Assembly: GCA_913052475.1 (NCBI GenBank)
Contig: CAJXEJ010000011.1
Span: forward strand, 1-52,669
DNA from: an uncultured Dehalococcoidia bacterium
GTDB lineage: Bacteria > Chloroflexota > Dehalococcoidia > Lucifugimonadales > Lucifugimonadaceae
Direction: 5' to 3'
Length of the DNA: 52,669 nt
How positions within the stretch are numbered: the first letter of the stretch is position 1; each line of letters begins with the position of its first letter. Under the pieces are notes generated by a model. The model saw nothing but the letters and a program-made list of their open reading frames with translations, made no database searches and was not told the origin of the DNA. Positions 42,169-50,386 of the stretch are shown here, in pieces. Both the position numbers and the translations under genes were made by a program.

Positions 42169-42936
42169 ATGAAGTTTGTGAGATTTTCTAATGGTGGCGA
42201 TGCTGCATATGGTGTTGTCGATGGCGACACAGTAAAAGAGATTTCTAATTCGCCAATTGGTCAAGATTACTCGGAGACAGGCGCAACGCACGACCTGAAC
42301 GAAGTAAAAATCCTCGCCCCGAATCCCAACCCCAGCAAGATGCTGTGCCTGGCACTGAACTACGATTCGCATCTACTTGGTGCCGACAAGCCAACGCGGC
42401 CAGAGCCGTTCTACAAGAACACCAATGCGATTATTGGACCTGGCGACCCTATCAAGCTTCCTGCAGATGCAGGCCTTGTCGTTTGCGAGTCAGAGCTGAT
42501 TGCGATTATCGGCAAAGATGCCAGCAAGGTTTCTGAAGCCGCCGCTCTCGACTACGTTTTCGGTTACACCGCCGGTAACGACGTTAGCGCACGTGAGTGG
42601 CAGTCGGGTGCTAAGGCCGACAAGCAGTGGTGGCGAGCGAAGTCGTCTGACACGTTCGGTCCCACAGGTCCGTTCATCGTCACGGACATCGATCCGCAGG
42701 ATGTGAATATCCGGGGTCTCGTAAATGGTGTCGAAGGGCAGAAGTGCCACTCGTCCGAGATGATTTTCAACGTGGCGCAGGCCGTTTCGTTCATTTCCCA
42801 GTACACAACGCTTTATGTGGGCGATATGATCTGGACCGGAACTTCAGGAACGACTCCGCCGATCAACGTTGGTGGTGATGTGACCGTTGAACTCGACAAG
42901 GTTGGCGTGCTGCACAACCCAGTAATCGCAGGGTAG
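42169..42936 (+). CDS. Fumarylacetoacetate hydrolase family protein
   Basis: A 255-residue FAH-fold enzyme (acylpyruvase, 2-oxo-hept-3-ene-dioate isomerase/hydratase relatives). KMLCLALNYDSHL and PEPFYKNTNAIIGPGD precede the metal site in VVCESELIAIIG (Glu-x-Glu). GYTAGNDVSAREWQ provides the third acidic ligand, and GDMIWTGTSGTTPP ends the active site. I start at ATG 42169 (MKFVRFSNGG) because the family begins there. It would cleave C-C bonds of diketo acids from aromatic or related breakdown. Confidence 0.9.
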   Translation: MKFVRFSNGGDAAYGVVDGDTVKEISNSPIGQDYSETGATHDLNEVKILAPNPNPSKMLCLALNYDSHLLGADKPTRPEPFYKNTNAIIGPGDPIKLPADAGLVVCESELIAIIGKDASKVSEAAALDYVFGYTAGNDVSAREWQSGAKADKQWWRAKSSDTFGPTGPFIVTDIDPQDVNIRGLVNGVEGQKCHSSEMIFNVAQAVSFISQYTTLYVGDMIWTGTSGTTPPINVGGDVTVELDKVGVLHNPVIAG

Positions 42937-43253
42937 TTAGGGTGGCACGACCACGTTTTCTGGCAGTTTGAAAATCGTGACTGAACCGAATAGAAGGAAC
43001 GGTTGCCTGAAAATGGGCTAGCGGTCTTTTTCTTCAGGAAACGATTTCCCGAGTGCATCCGAGAGGTCTGGGGCTGGCTTGTTCGAGGACTGGTGATGCT
43101 TGGGCGATAGATCCTGAAAATGAATTCAGGATGACGTAGAGCAATTGGGATTGTTGGCGGATTGTTGCTGCGTGCAGCTGACGCTTATCGGTCGGCGATA
43201 GTTGACCTGCCGGAAAAGATGGTTATGCCACCCGGAAAACGTGCTACTGTCAC
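42937..43253. other. Gene-free gap with a REP-like hairpin
   Basis: This 317-bp gap between convergent genes holds no credible ORF. A hairpin ATCCTGAA (43111-43118)/TTCAGGAT (43125-43132), followed by GACG, resembles short REP-like elements found between genes in many genomes. Nothing else was recognised. Confidence 0.5.
43111..43132. repeat. REP-like short hairpin
   Basis: Eight-base perfect arms ATCCTGAA and TTCAGGAT around AATGAA. No further copy was noticed in this window, so its repeat nature is inferred from general resemblance only. Confidence 0.4.
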
Positions 43254-44183
43254 CTACACACCGAAGTTTCGAGCTACTTCGCCTTCGGTTAGCCAGTAGA
43301 AGATGAGGTAGCCGCCGACGAGTATCAAGACTCCGGCGGAGATCGGGTGGACGTAGGGCATTGCGCGGCGGATCTGGTTCACAATCGCACCTTTGAAGCC
43401 TGCGATGCCGATCGTAAGTACCGTGATTACGAAGGTCATACCAAGTGCGTAGGCGAGGAATTGGCCGGTTGCTTGTGCTATTCCGCCGGTAGCAAGAGAG
43501 CTACTGATAAGCCCAAGAAAGATGGGAAGAGTGCAGCTGAGAGATGCCACGGCGTAGGAGATTCCGAACAGGAAGTAACCCTTTACGCTGGTATCGCTTG
43601 CCAAGCCGATGCGTGATGCCGCTGACTGGGCACGATTGTTGTAGAGCCTGCCGCCTGCGAACAGATACGCGCCCAGACCAGCCATCACAAAGCCGAGGAA
43701 AAATCCGACCCATGGAAAGATCGAGATAAACGATCGGGCGCCAGACGAAATAGCGAGGCCGACACCACCAAACAGAAGTACGAAACCGGCTCCGAGGGCT
43801 GCGCTTACGTAAAGAGCCTTCAGCAGAGAACGAGAGAAGCATCGAGTAGATCGGCCGTCTTCAGCATCGCCCTGTTGATCGGTCAGATACATCGTGAGAA
43901 ATGCCGGGAGCATCACGAAACCGCATGGGTTTACTGCGGCGACCATGCCAGCAGCAAAAGCAAATCCGAGTGGGAGGAAAGAGCCGATGTTGGTAACCAG
44001 TCCGGCACTGTCGGCAGAGTAGTTGAGCGCTCCCTCAATAAAGCTGTTGGTCCCTGGGCCAGCGATCAGTCCGGCGACGAAGGCAAACCCCGCAACCAGT
44101 GCGGCTACCGTAGCAGGAATAGGCAGATTCTTCGGTTCGAATCCAACTTCTTCTTGAGAGAATTTTGTGCTAACTGGTGTCAT
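43254..44183 (-). CDS. ccdA: CcdA/DsbD-type membrane thiol transporter
   Basis: A 309-residue membrane protein that moves reducing equivalents across the membrane for cytochrome c assembly. The redox pair is Cys87 in AAVNPCGFVMLPAFL and Cys217 in VASLSCTLPIFLG, each in the conserved helix. Eight or more hydrophobic segments are visible, two of them in an N-terminal extension before the CcdA core. It is 7 kb from the ccm operon but would supply its thiol reduction. No thioredoxin-like CcmG is adjacent. Confidence 0.9.
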   Translation of the reverse strand: MTPVSTKFSQEEVGFEPKNLPIPATVAALVAGFAFVAGLIAGPGTNSFIEGALNYSADSAGLVTNIGSFLPLGFAFAAGMVAAVNPCGFVMLPAFLTMYLTDQQGDAEDGRSTRCFSRSLLKALYVSAALGAGFVLLFGGVGLAISSGARSFISIFPWVGFFLGFVMAGLGAYLFAGGRLYNNRAQSAASRIGLASDTSVKGYFLFGISYAVASLSCTLPIFLGLISSSLATGGIAQATGQFLAYALGMTFVITVLTIGIAGFKGAIVNQIRRAMPYVHPISAGVLILVGGYLIFYWLTEGEVARNFGV

Positions 44184-44471
44184 ATTTCTGATCGAACATT
44201 CCCGAGCTATCGTTGACGATTAATAGACTAGCGAATCTGGGGTTAATTTTCCCAAAGAGGCTGGGGAACAGCGTGGATTGTTCTCGACGACTGTTACTAA
44301 ATCCGATGCATGGCGAGTGAGATAGATTCACGATAAGCCATTGAGGCTGTTTTCTGGATGTAGAAATTGTGTTTGCTGGTTAGAGATTAATACGGCACCT
44401 ATGATGACTTGGATTGCGCGCCTGTGCTTCATTTTGGCTTTAATGTCCGTTAGCCACGAGATCGCTCTGGA

Positions 44472-45191
44472 TTGGCACTCAAACTCGATAACTCACAACC
44501 ACTTCTGATCCCCCTCAACGACGACGCTGATTCGCGAGAATTGCCGCGCGTTACTGTGCACCTCGCGATAGCCGATGTTGAACTTGAGAGCGCCATGCTG
44601 AGTTTGCTGGGACGAAACGCTCGCTTCTCGGTTGTAAAAGGCAGTATCGGCTATGCCGCCGAATCGGATGTGCGCCTGATCGATGAGCCACCTGATGTCG
44701 ACCAACAGCGAGACCTCGGCGAGATATCTCCACCGAAATTACTTTTCATTGGACTAGATTGGTCGGACGAGTCGATGGTCGAGGCCGCACGTGCCGGAGC
44801 ATGGGCTTATATAAGCGAATCGGCTGATTCAAAGGATCTCGAATCCGCAGTTTGTGGGCTTGTCGAGTCACAAGGCAGCCCGTTGTTGAAGCAGATAGCA
44901 GCAAGCGAAGTTGCTTCTAGGCTGCTGTTGGGTGAGTTCTCGGCAATTCGTGATGACACGGTTGAAGTAGCCGTCGAGCCGAATCCGTTGAAGAATCAGG
45001 AGATCGAAATCCTTGAGCTGATTGCACGGGGTGAGCCAAGTAAGAGTATTGGCGACATTATTGGGCTGGGTGAGCAGACAATCAAGAACTACGTGGTGAA
45101 AATACTCGATAAAACGCATACTCACAATCGCGCACACGCCGCCGCTGTTGCATCTCAGCGCGGTTGGCTCTCGCCGCTTGAAGACATGTAA
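44472..45191 (+). CDS. LuxR-type regulator with degenerate receiver-like domain
   Basis: A 239-residue protein whose end (EIEILELIARGEPSKSIGDI, then EQTIKNYVVKILDKTHTHNR) is a clear LuxR-family DNA-binding helix-turn-helix. The first ~140 residues look like a response-regulator receiver fold (VTVHLAIADVELESAML; PKLLFIGLDW; AARAGAWAYISESADSKDLE). The Lys expected in the GYLLK position is Ser, so phosphorylation may not occur. The start is probably TTG 44472. It lies 181 bp upstream of rpsB; its targets are unknown. Confidence 0.78.
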   Translation: MALKLDNSQPLLIPLNDDADSRELPRVTVHLAIADVELESAMLSLLGRNARFSVVKGSIGYAAESDVRLIDEPPDVDQQRDLGEISPPKLLFIGLDWSDESMVEAARAGAWAYISESADSKDLESAVCGLVESQGSPLLKQIAASEVASRLLLGEFSAIRDDTVEVAVEPNPLKNQEIEILELIARGEPSKSIGDIIGLGEQTIKNYVVKILDKTHTHNRAHAAAVASQRGWLSPLEDM

Positions 45192-45281
45192 TTTCGGTGC
45201 CATTTTCTAACTGAATTTATAGTCTGGTGTTGAACTAGAGCTGTGATAGAATGTGGTTCGATTCGTTGCATGAATGTTCGG

Positions 45282-45356
45282 CGCGGGCAAGTCCCGCGTC
45301 TATTTGTGTGTGGCGATATTTCTTACACAAGGCCGGTTCTAAAGTTGTTGAACCGG
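45282..45356 (+). promoter_or_regulatory. rpsB leader with two hairpins
   Basis: CGCGGG/CCCGCG (45282-45298) and CCGGTTC/GAACCGG (45333-45356) form two stem-loops between the LuxR-type gene and rpsB. The first may end the LuxR transcript (TCTATTTG follows); the second lies about 17 bases before the start codon of rpsB and could be part of a ribosomal-protein autoregulatory leader. Function is inferred from position only. Confidence 0.4.
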
Positions 45357-45372
45357 AAGCAGAGGCAAGTAA

Positions 45373-46605
45373 TTGACGACTTCAGAGACCCCGCAAATTG
45401 CTCCAGTAGAAACTGAGCAAGAGGAGACTCTGGCGCCTCTCGACCTGCGTTCGCTTTTCGTCGCTGGTGTGCATTTCGGGCACCCTTCTAAGCGATGGAA
45501 TCCTAAGATGGCTGAGTACATCTTTGGTAAGCGCTCGCGTGCACACATCATCGACCTTTCTAAGACAGTGACAGCCTTGAAGACCGCTAAGGAATTCATC
45601 GAGAAAATTGTTGGACAGGGCGGCGAGTGTTTGATGGTCGGGACTAAGGCCCAGGCTCAAGGTGCGATTAAAGACCATGCCGACCAGGTCGGCGCCATGT
45701 ACATCAACCAGCGTTGGCTGGGTGGCATGATGACGAACTTCCAGACCATTCAAGCTCGTATCGAGCGGCTGGTGTTCCTAGAAGACGCATTCGCCAAAGA
45801 CACCGTCGTTGCTCAGACCAAACGTGAGTCACTCATGTTGGCAGCTGAGGTCGAACGTTTGAACAAGTTCTTCGGTGGCATCAAGGAAATGGAAAAGCTG
45901 CCGCAGGTTCTGTTCGTTGTTGATATTGACAAAGAGAAAATTGCTGTTGCCGAGGCAAGGCGACTTGGTATCCCGATCGTTGCGATCGTTGATACGAACT
46001 GTGATCCAACAGAGGTTGACTTTGCAATTCCTGGCAATGACGATTCGGTGCGCTCGATCTCATTGATCACGCGACACATTGCAGAGTCGATCTCGGCCGG
46101 TAAGGCTGCTGCCAAGCTCGCTCGTGAGGAACGAATGGCTGCTGAAGCTGAACTCGAAGCGCAGGAAGCTGCTGCCCGAGCAGCAGCACAGGCCAAGGCT
46201 GCCGAACGGGCTGCGAAAGCTGAACCCAAGGCAAAGAAGACCGAGGCTGAAGCTGCTAAGCCTGCGAAGGCCGAAGCTGAAGCAGACGAGAAGCCTGCAG
46301 AATCCAAGCCGAAAGCTGAACCCAAGGCAAAGAAGACCGAGGCTGAAGCTGCTAAGCCTGCGAAGGCCGAAGCTGAAGCAGACGAGAAGCCTGCAAAAGC
46401 GAAGCCAGCTGCAAAGGCAAAAGCCTCTGTGAAACCTGCTGCAAAAACCAAAACCAAAGCCAAGCCGAAAGCTGAACCCAAGGCAAAGAAGACCGAGGCT
46501 GAAGCTGCTAAGCCTGCGAAGGCCGAAGCTGAAGCAGACGAGAAGCCTGCAAAAGCGAAGCCAGCTGCAAGGGCAGAAGCCGCAGATGATAGCGACTCCA
46601 AGTAG
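45373..46605 (+). CDS. rpsB: 30S ribosomal protein S2 with long repetitive C-terminal tail
   Basis: A 410-residue S2. The body (residues about 20-245) has [35 protein letters not shown] and [20 protein letters not shown]. After that come about 165 residues of Ala/Lys/Glu/Pro-rich sequence built from three near-identical units ([20 protein letters not shown]...). Typical S2 is about 230-260 residues. The start is TTG 45373 with GAGG 7 nt upstream. It begins the conserved rpsB-tsf-pyrH-frr run. The tail is probably disordered and exposed at the ribosome surface. Confidence 0.96.
   Translation: MTTSETPQIAPVETEQEETLAPLDLRSLFVAGVHFGHPSKRWNPKMAEYIFGKRSRAHIIDLSKTVTALKTAKEFIEKIVGQGGECLMVGTKAQAQGAIKDHADQVGAMYINQRWLGGMMTNFQTIQARIERLVFLEDAFAKDTVVAQTKRESLMLAAEVERLNKFFGGIKEMEKLPQVLFVVDIDKEKIAVAEARRLGIPIVAIVDTNCDPTEVDFAIPGNDDSVRSISLITRHIAESISAGKAAAKLAREERMAAEAELEAQEAAARAAAQAKAAERAAKAEPKAKKTEAEAAKPAKAEAEADEKPAESKPKAEPKAKKTEAEAAKPAKAEAEADEKPAKAKPAAKAKASVKPAAKTKTKAKPKAEPKAKKTEAEAAKPAKAEAEADEKPAKAKPAARAEAADDSDSK
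46216..46574 (+). repeat. Three in-frame direct repeats inside rpsB
   Basis: Units start at 46216, 46312 and 46468 (spacing 96 and 156 bp). About 84 bp is shared by all three and roughly 107 bp by the last two, with almost identical bases, so the duplications are recent or kept alike by gene conversion. All spacings are multiples of three, preserving the reading frame. Confidence 0.9.
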
Positions 46606-46709
46606 TCGCCGGAGTTAGCAACCGAAAAAACTAACGAATAACGTGAACAAATATTCAGGCGGCCGTGTGCGTCGATTGCCGCGATTGCCGAACGAACGAG
46701 GATAAAGAA

Positions 46710-47213
46710 GTGCCAGTATCAGCTGCACAAGTAAAAGAGCTCCGAGACAAGACAGGCGCAGGCATCATGGACTCCAAGCGAGCCCTTGAAGAGTCCGACG
46801 GCGATCTTGATAAGGCTGAAACCCTCTTGAACCAGAAGGGCTTGGCATCCGCCGCTAAGAAGGCGGATCGTGAGACATCAGAGGGTCTGGTCGTTTCGTA
46901 CATCCACACCGGTGGACGTGTTGGTTCGCTGGTTGAACTTAACTGCGAGACCGACTTTGTGGCTCGAACTGATGACTTCTCGGTGCTTGGCCGAAACCTT
47001 GCGATGCAGGTCGCAGCGATGAGTCCGCTCTACGTCGACCGTGATTCGGTTCCAGAGGATGTTGACAACGTTGAGAATGAGCAGCTGTTGCTTGAGCAGG
47101 AGTACATCCGAGATTCGAGCATGAAGATTACGGACGTTGTGAAAGAAACTATCGGTAGGCTTGGCGAGAATATTCGGATAAGACGATTCTCTCGTTTCGA
47201 GCTTGGTGGATAA
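46710..47213 (+). CDS. tsf: Elongation factor Ts, short form
   Basis: A 167-residue EF-Ts, the nucleotide exchange factor of EF-Tu. LRDKTGAGIMDSKRALEESD is the N-terminal UBA-like region that grips EF-Tu. VELNCETDFVARTDDF is the core motif. E. coli EF-Ts is about 280 residues; here the second half of the core and the coiled coil are absent, as in other short bacterial forms. The start is GTG 46710 with GAGGA 7 nt upstream. Directly after the stop lies a 48-bp perfect palindrome. Confidence 0.94.
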   Translation: MPVSAAQVKELRDKTGAGIMDSKRALEESDGDLDKAETLLNQKGLASAAKKADRETSEGLVVSYIHTGGRVGSLVELNCETDFVARTDDFSVLGRNLAMQVAAMSPLYVDRDSVPEDVDNVENEQLLLEQEYIRDSSMKITDVVKETIGRLGENIRIRRFSRFELGG

Positions 47214-47261
47214 TTATTAGACTGAATGCCCGGTCGATCGACCGGGCATTCAGTCTAATAA
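47214..47261. repeat. 48-bp perfect palindrome between tsf and pyrH
   Basis: Two 24-base arms (TTATTAGACTGAATGCCCGG then TCGA, and the exact complement) meet with no spacer, beginning on the first base after the tsf stop. In RNA this forms a long stable hairpin. No T-run follows (AGTGTTGAT), so if it terminates it is not the classic type. It may protect or separate the tsf mRNA from pyrH. Confidence 0.95.
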
Positions 47262-47286
47262 GTGTTGATAAAGAGAAGGATGACTG

Positions 47287-48018
47287 ATGGCTAATCCGGC
47301 ATATCCGCGAGTGATATTGAAGATGTCGGGAGAGTCATTTAAGGGTCCCGGGGAATTTGGTTTGGACGCTGACACGCTTCAGTATGTGTCGCTACAGATC
47401 AAAAATATTGCTGAGATGGGTACCGAGATTGGCGTGGTCGTCGGAGGAGGCAACTTCTGGCGAGGTGCTGACTACGAGCAGACTGGTATGGATCGCTCGA
47501 CTGCGGACTTCGCTGGAATGCTCGGAACGATTATGAACGCACTCGCCCTGCAGGATGCTCTTGAACGCACTGGAGTTATCGTTCGTACTCAATCGGCGAT
47601 TTCGATGCCTTCGGTTGCGGAACCGTACATCAGACGCCGAGCGATCCGACACCTTCAGAAAGGGCGTGTAGTTATTTTCGCTGGCGGTACGGGAAACCCG
47701 TACATGACGACCGACACGGCGGCGGCACTACGCGCACTTGAGATTGGTGCCGATGCGCTGATCATGGCTAAAAACGGAGTTGATGGCGTTTACGATTCCG
47801 ATCCTCTGAAGAATCCTTCTGCCGAGAAGTACGAAAAGCTCTCGCACTACGATGCGTTGTCACAGCGTTTGCAAGCACTCGATAGCACGGCACTTTCGCT
47901 GTGCATGGATAACTCGCTGCCAATCGTTGTATTCGATATATTCAAGACCGGAAACTTGGCTTCGATTCTCGCTGGTGAGCGCGTCGGGACGTTGATAAAC
48001 GGCGAAGCCGCTAAATAA
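47287..48018 (+). CDS. pyrH: UMP kinase
   Basis: A 243-residue amino-acid-kinase-fold enzyme phosphorylating UMP to [52 protein letters not shown] and [20 protein letters not shown] are the family blocks. ATG with AAGGA upstream. Normal length; standard position after tsf. Confidence 0.96.
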   Translation: MANPAYPRVILKMSGESFKGPGEFGLDADTLQYVSLQIKNIAEMGTEIGVVVGGGNFWRGADYEQTGMDRSTADFAGMLGTIMNALALQDALERTGVIVRTQSAISMPSVAEPYIRRRAIRHLQKGRVVIFAGGTGNPYMTTDTAAALRALEIGADALIMAKNGVDGVYDSDPLKNPSAEKYEKLSHYDALSQRLQALDSTALSLCMDNSLPIVVFDIFKTGNLASILAGERVGTLINGEAAK

Positions 48019-48131
48019 TCAATCCTTTCGTTACGGTTAATGGGTAGCGAATACCCGAAGTCGGTTGTATTTTTTGTGTCAGCGGGTAGGGCTGCTAGGC
48101 TGTCTGTACAGATAAGTTCGGGAGAAATACG

Positions 48132-48689
48132 ATGCTGGATGAAACTCTCGCCGACGCCAGAAAAAGGATGTCGGACACCGTCGAGGCCCTAAAAAGAGAA
48201 ATGGGTAGCGTACGGACGGGGCGTGCTGCGACAGGGCTGGTCGAAAATCTGAAGATCGATTACTTCGGTAGTGAAATGCCGTTGAATCAGCTTGCACAGA
48301 TCAATGTTGGCGATGCACGATTGCTTGTGATCCAACCTTGGGACAAGAACGCCATCGACCCGATTGCCAAGGCGATCCAAAACTCTGACCTGAGCATTTC
48401 GCCCAACATCGACGGGGCGATTATTCGACTGAATCTCCCATCGCTCACCGAAGAACGTCGTCGTGATCTGGTTCGTTCGCTGAAAGCTCGTAGCGAAGAG
48501 AGCAAGATCTCGATTCGCAACACTCGTCGAGATGCGCAGGATACGATTCGGATGATCGAAAAAGAGGGTGAAGCCTCGCAAGACGATTGCCAGCGCGCTC
48601 AGAAGGATCTACAGAAGCTGACCGACGATGCCGTAGAAAAGATCGAAGTTGAGGCGGCAGCTAAAGAAGAACAGGTAATGCAGGTTTAG
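48132..48689 (+). CDS. frr: Ribosome recycling factor
   Basis: A 185-residue RRF that with EF-G splits post-termination ribosomes. Motifs are EMGSVRTGRAATGLVENLKI, WDKNAIDPIAKAI, IIRLNLPSLTEERRRDLV and the C-terminal helix with DAVEKIEVEAAAKEEQVMQV. ATG at 48132 follows GGGAGAAATACG. Normal length. Confidence 0.96.
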   Translation: MLDETLADARKRMSDTVEALKREMGSVRTGRAATGLVENLKIDYFGSEMPLNQLAQINVGDARLLVIQPWDKNAIDPIAKAIQNSDLSISPNIDGAIIRLNLPSLTEERRRDLVRSLKARSEESKISIRNTRRDAQDTIRMIEKEGEASQDDCQRAQKDLQKLTDDAVEKIEVEAAAKEEQVMQV

Positions 48690-48778
48690 TCCTGCAACGT
48701 CGCCGCACATCTGCGAGAATTCCAAATTCGACCGGCATTCCGTCCGTCATTAGAACCGCATCCCCAATCTAGCAGCAT

Positions 48779-49513
48779 ATGACCGCGAATCCAGAAGTAT
48801 CCAAGCGCAGCAAGAACGGAAAGCAATCCGTTCCTAACCATGTCGCGATCATCATGGATGGCAATGGACGTTGGGCTGAATCGCGAGGCTTGGATGTTTC
48901 GGAAGGTCATCACGCAGGATTCGAAAATCTGAAACGTGTTGTGGCCGATTTCGCCAAGCGTGGGGTTGGATATCTGACGTTGTTTGCGTTCTCGACGGAA
49001 AACTGGGATCGCCCCGAATCCGAAGTAAACGGAATTCTCGAACTTGCGATAGCTGTGATTGCTCACGAAGCTCAGCAACTTCACGAGAATGGAGTGCGTA
49101 TCAAGCATCTCGGGCAGGTCGATCGACTTTCGCCAGAGCTCAGGGATGAGCTTGAACAGGCTGTGGAGATGACTGCCAAAAACACTGGACTCACATTGGG
49201 AATTGCGTTCGATTATGGAGGTCGAGCAGAGATTACCTATGCTGTAAGGCAGCTAATCGCTGATGGTGTTCCGATCGATGAGATCGATGAAAGCAAGTTC
49301 GCCGAATATCTGTACACCACCGACATGCCGGATGTGGATCTGCTGATACGCACGGGTGGTGACTTTCGAATCAGCAATTTCTTGCTGTGGCAGACCGCCT
49401 ATTCAGAGTTTTACTCATCGGAAACATGCTGGCCCGATTTTTTCGGTGAGCAGGTCGACCAGGCGTTCGAGTCGTTCAACGAACGTCAGCGTCGATTCGG
49501 CAAACGAATTTAG
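48779..49513 (+). CDS. uppS: Isoprenyl transferase (undecaprenyl diphosphate synthase)
   Basis: A 244-residue cis-prenyltransferase making the lipid carrier for cell wall and glycans. HVAIIMDGNGRWAESRG holds the catalytic Asp27; FAFSTENWDRP, AFDYGGRAEI and DLLIRTGGDFRISNFLLWQ are conserved. The last normally reads RTSGExRISNF; here the segment is RTGGDFRISNF, a mild variant. It is in the usual place between frr and cdsA. Confidence 0.95.
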   Translation: MTANPEVSKRSKNGKQSVPNHVAIIMDGNGRWAESRGLDVSEGHHAGFENLKRVVADFAKRGVGYLTLFAFSTENWDRPESEVNGILELAIAVIAHEAQQLHENGVRIKHLGQVDRLSPELRDELEQAVEMTAKNTGLTLGIAFDYGGRAEITYAVRQLIADGVPIDEIDESKFAEYLYTTDMPDVDLLIRTGGDFRISNFLLWQTAYSEFYSSETCWPDFFGEQVDQAFESFNERQRRFGKRI

Positions 49514-49576
49514 CTTGCGGTTTCTCGACAACACCCCCGGCGATCACTCGCTGCCGAATCCCTACAGGAAGTCCAG

Positions 49577-50386
49577 TTGCGTATTCGAATAATCAGCGCA
49601 AGCGTTGGCATTCCGGTGGTGCTGCTTGCCATCTGGTTGGGATTGCCGGGTACCGCGGTTCTTGCGATTGCTGCAGGTGCGACAGGTGGTGTCGAGCTCG
49701 ATCGCATGATGAGACCGGCAGGCGCACGTGTGGGTAGCATTCGGATGGTGTCGCTGGTAATTGGGCCGATTTTACTTGCGGTTGTCGGACTCTGGATGGT
49801 GAACGATGGTCGAATCACTGGCGATCATTTACCGATTACGTTGGCGATTATTTTTACTCTTGCGCTGCTGGTGCGAGGCACCGCAACACTCGGGCGAGCC
49901 GATCGAAATGCAAGTGATTGGGTCTACTGGGTGTATGCGGCGTACTTTGGGCTGGCTCTCGCCCATGCGCCTGTGCTGGTCGATCTGAACAAGGGGCGTG
50001 AACTTATCTTGCTGGCCATCCTCACTACGTTTGCAATCGATTCTCTGGCGTTGTTCGTCGGCGTGTCTATTGGGCGTAGGCGGTTGGCTTCGACTATCAG
50101 CCCGAAGAAATCCTGGGAAGGTGCGATTGGGGGAGTGGTTGGTGGAGTCGTGGCGGCTATCGCGATCGACGCTGCCTTCGACATCCCGTTTACAGTCCTA
50201 TCGGCCGGAATCCTTGGTGCGGTGCTTGGTGTAACTGCTGTTGTGGGTGATTTGTACGAATCGTGGGTCAAACGCCGGGCTGGTGTGAAAGATAGCGGGG
50301 TATTGATTCCCGGTCACGGCGGCATTTTGGACCGATTGGACAGCGTGATTCCCAATCTAGTAATCGTATACTGGACGGCAGTATGA
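49577..50386 (+). CDS. cdsA: Phosphatidate cytidylyltransferase
   Basis: A 269-residue membrane enzyme making CDP-diacylglycerol from phosphatidic acid and CTP. Many hydrophobic helices precede the signature near the end, SWVKRRAGVKDSGVLIPGHG then GILDRLDS, and ISPKKSWEGAIGG earlier. The start is TTG 49577 with AGGAAG 6 nt upstream. Its stop overlaps dxr by ATGA. Confidence 0.93.
   Translation: MRIRIISASVGIPVVLLAIWLGLPGTAVLAIAAGATGGVELDRMMRPAGARVGSIRMVSLVIGPILLAVVGLWMVNDGRITGDHLPITLAIIFTLALLVRGTATLGRADRNASDWVYWVYAAYFGLALAHAPVLVDLNKGRELILLAILTTFAIDSLALFVGVSIGRRRLASTISPKKSWEGAIGGVVGGVVAAIAIDAAFDIPFTVLSAGILGAVLGVTAVVGDLYESWVKRRAGVKDSGVLIPGHGGILDRLDSVIPNLVIVYWTAV

Noticed and set aside
44401-44508. 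35-codon ORF with a signal-like start before the LuxR-type gene
   Set aside because: No ribosome site and overlaps the probable start of the regulator in another frame.
46216-46574. Possible CRISPR or satellite array
   Set aside because: Repeats are in-frame protein-coding units of rpsB with unequal spacing and no unique spacers.
45813-46601. 262-codon Ala/Phe/Ser-rich frame antisense to rpsB
   Set aside because: Its repeats are simply the reverse of the S2 tail repeats; S2 on the other strand is certain.
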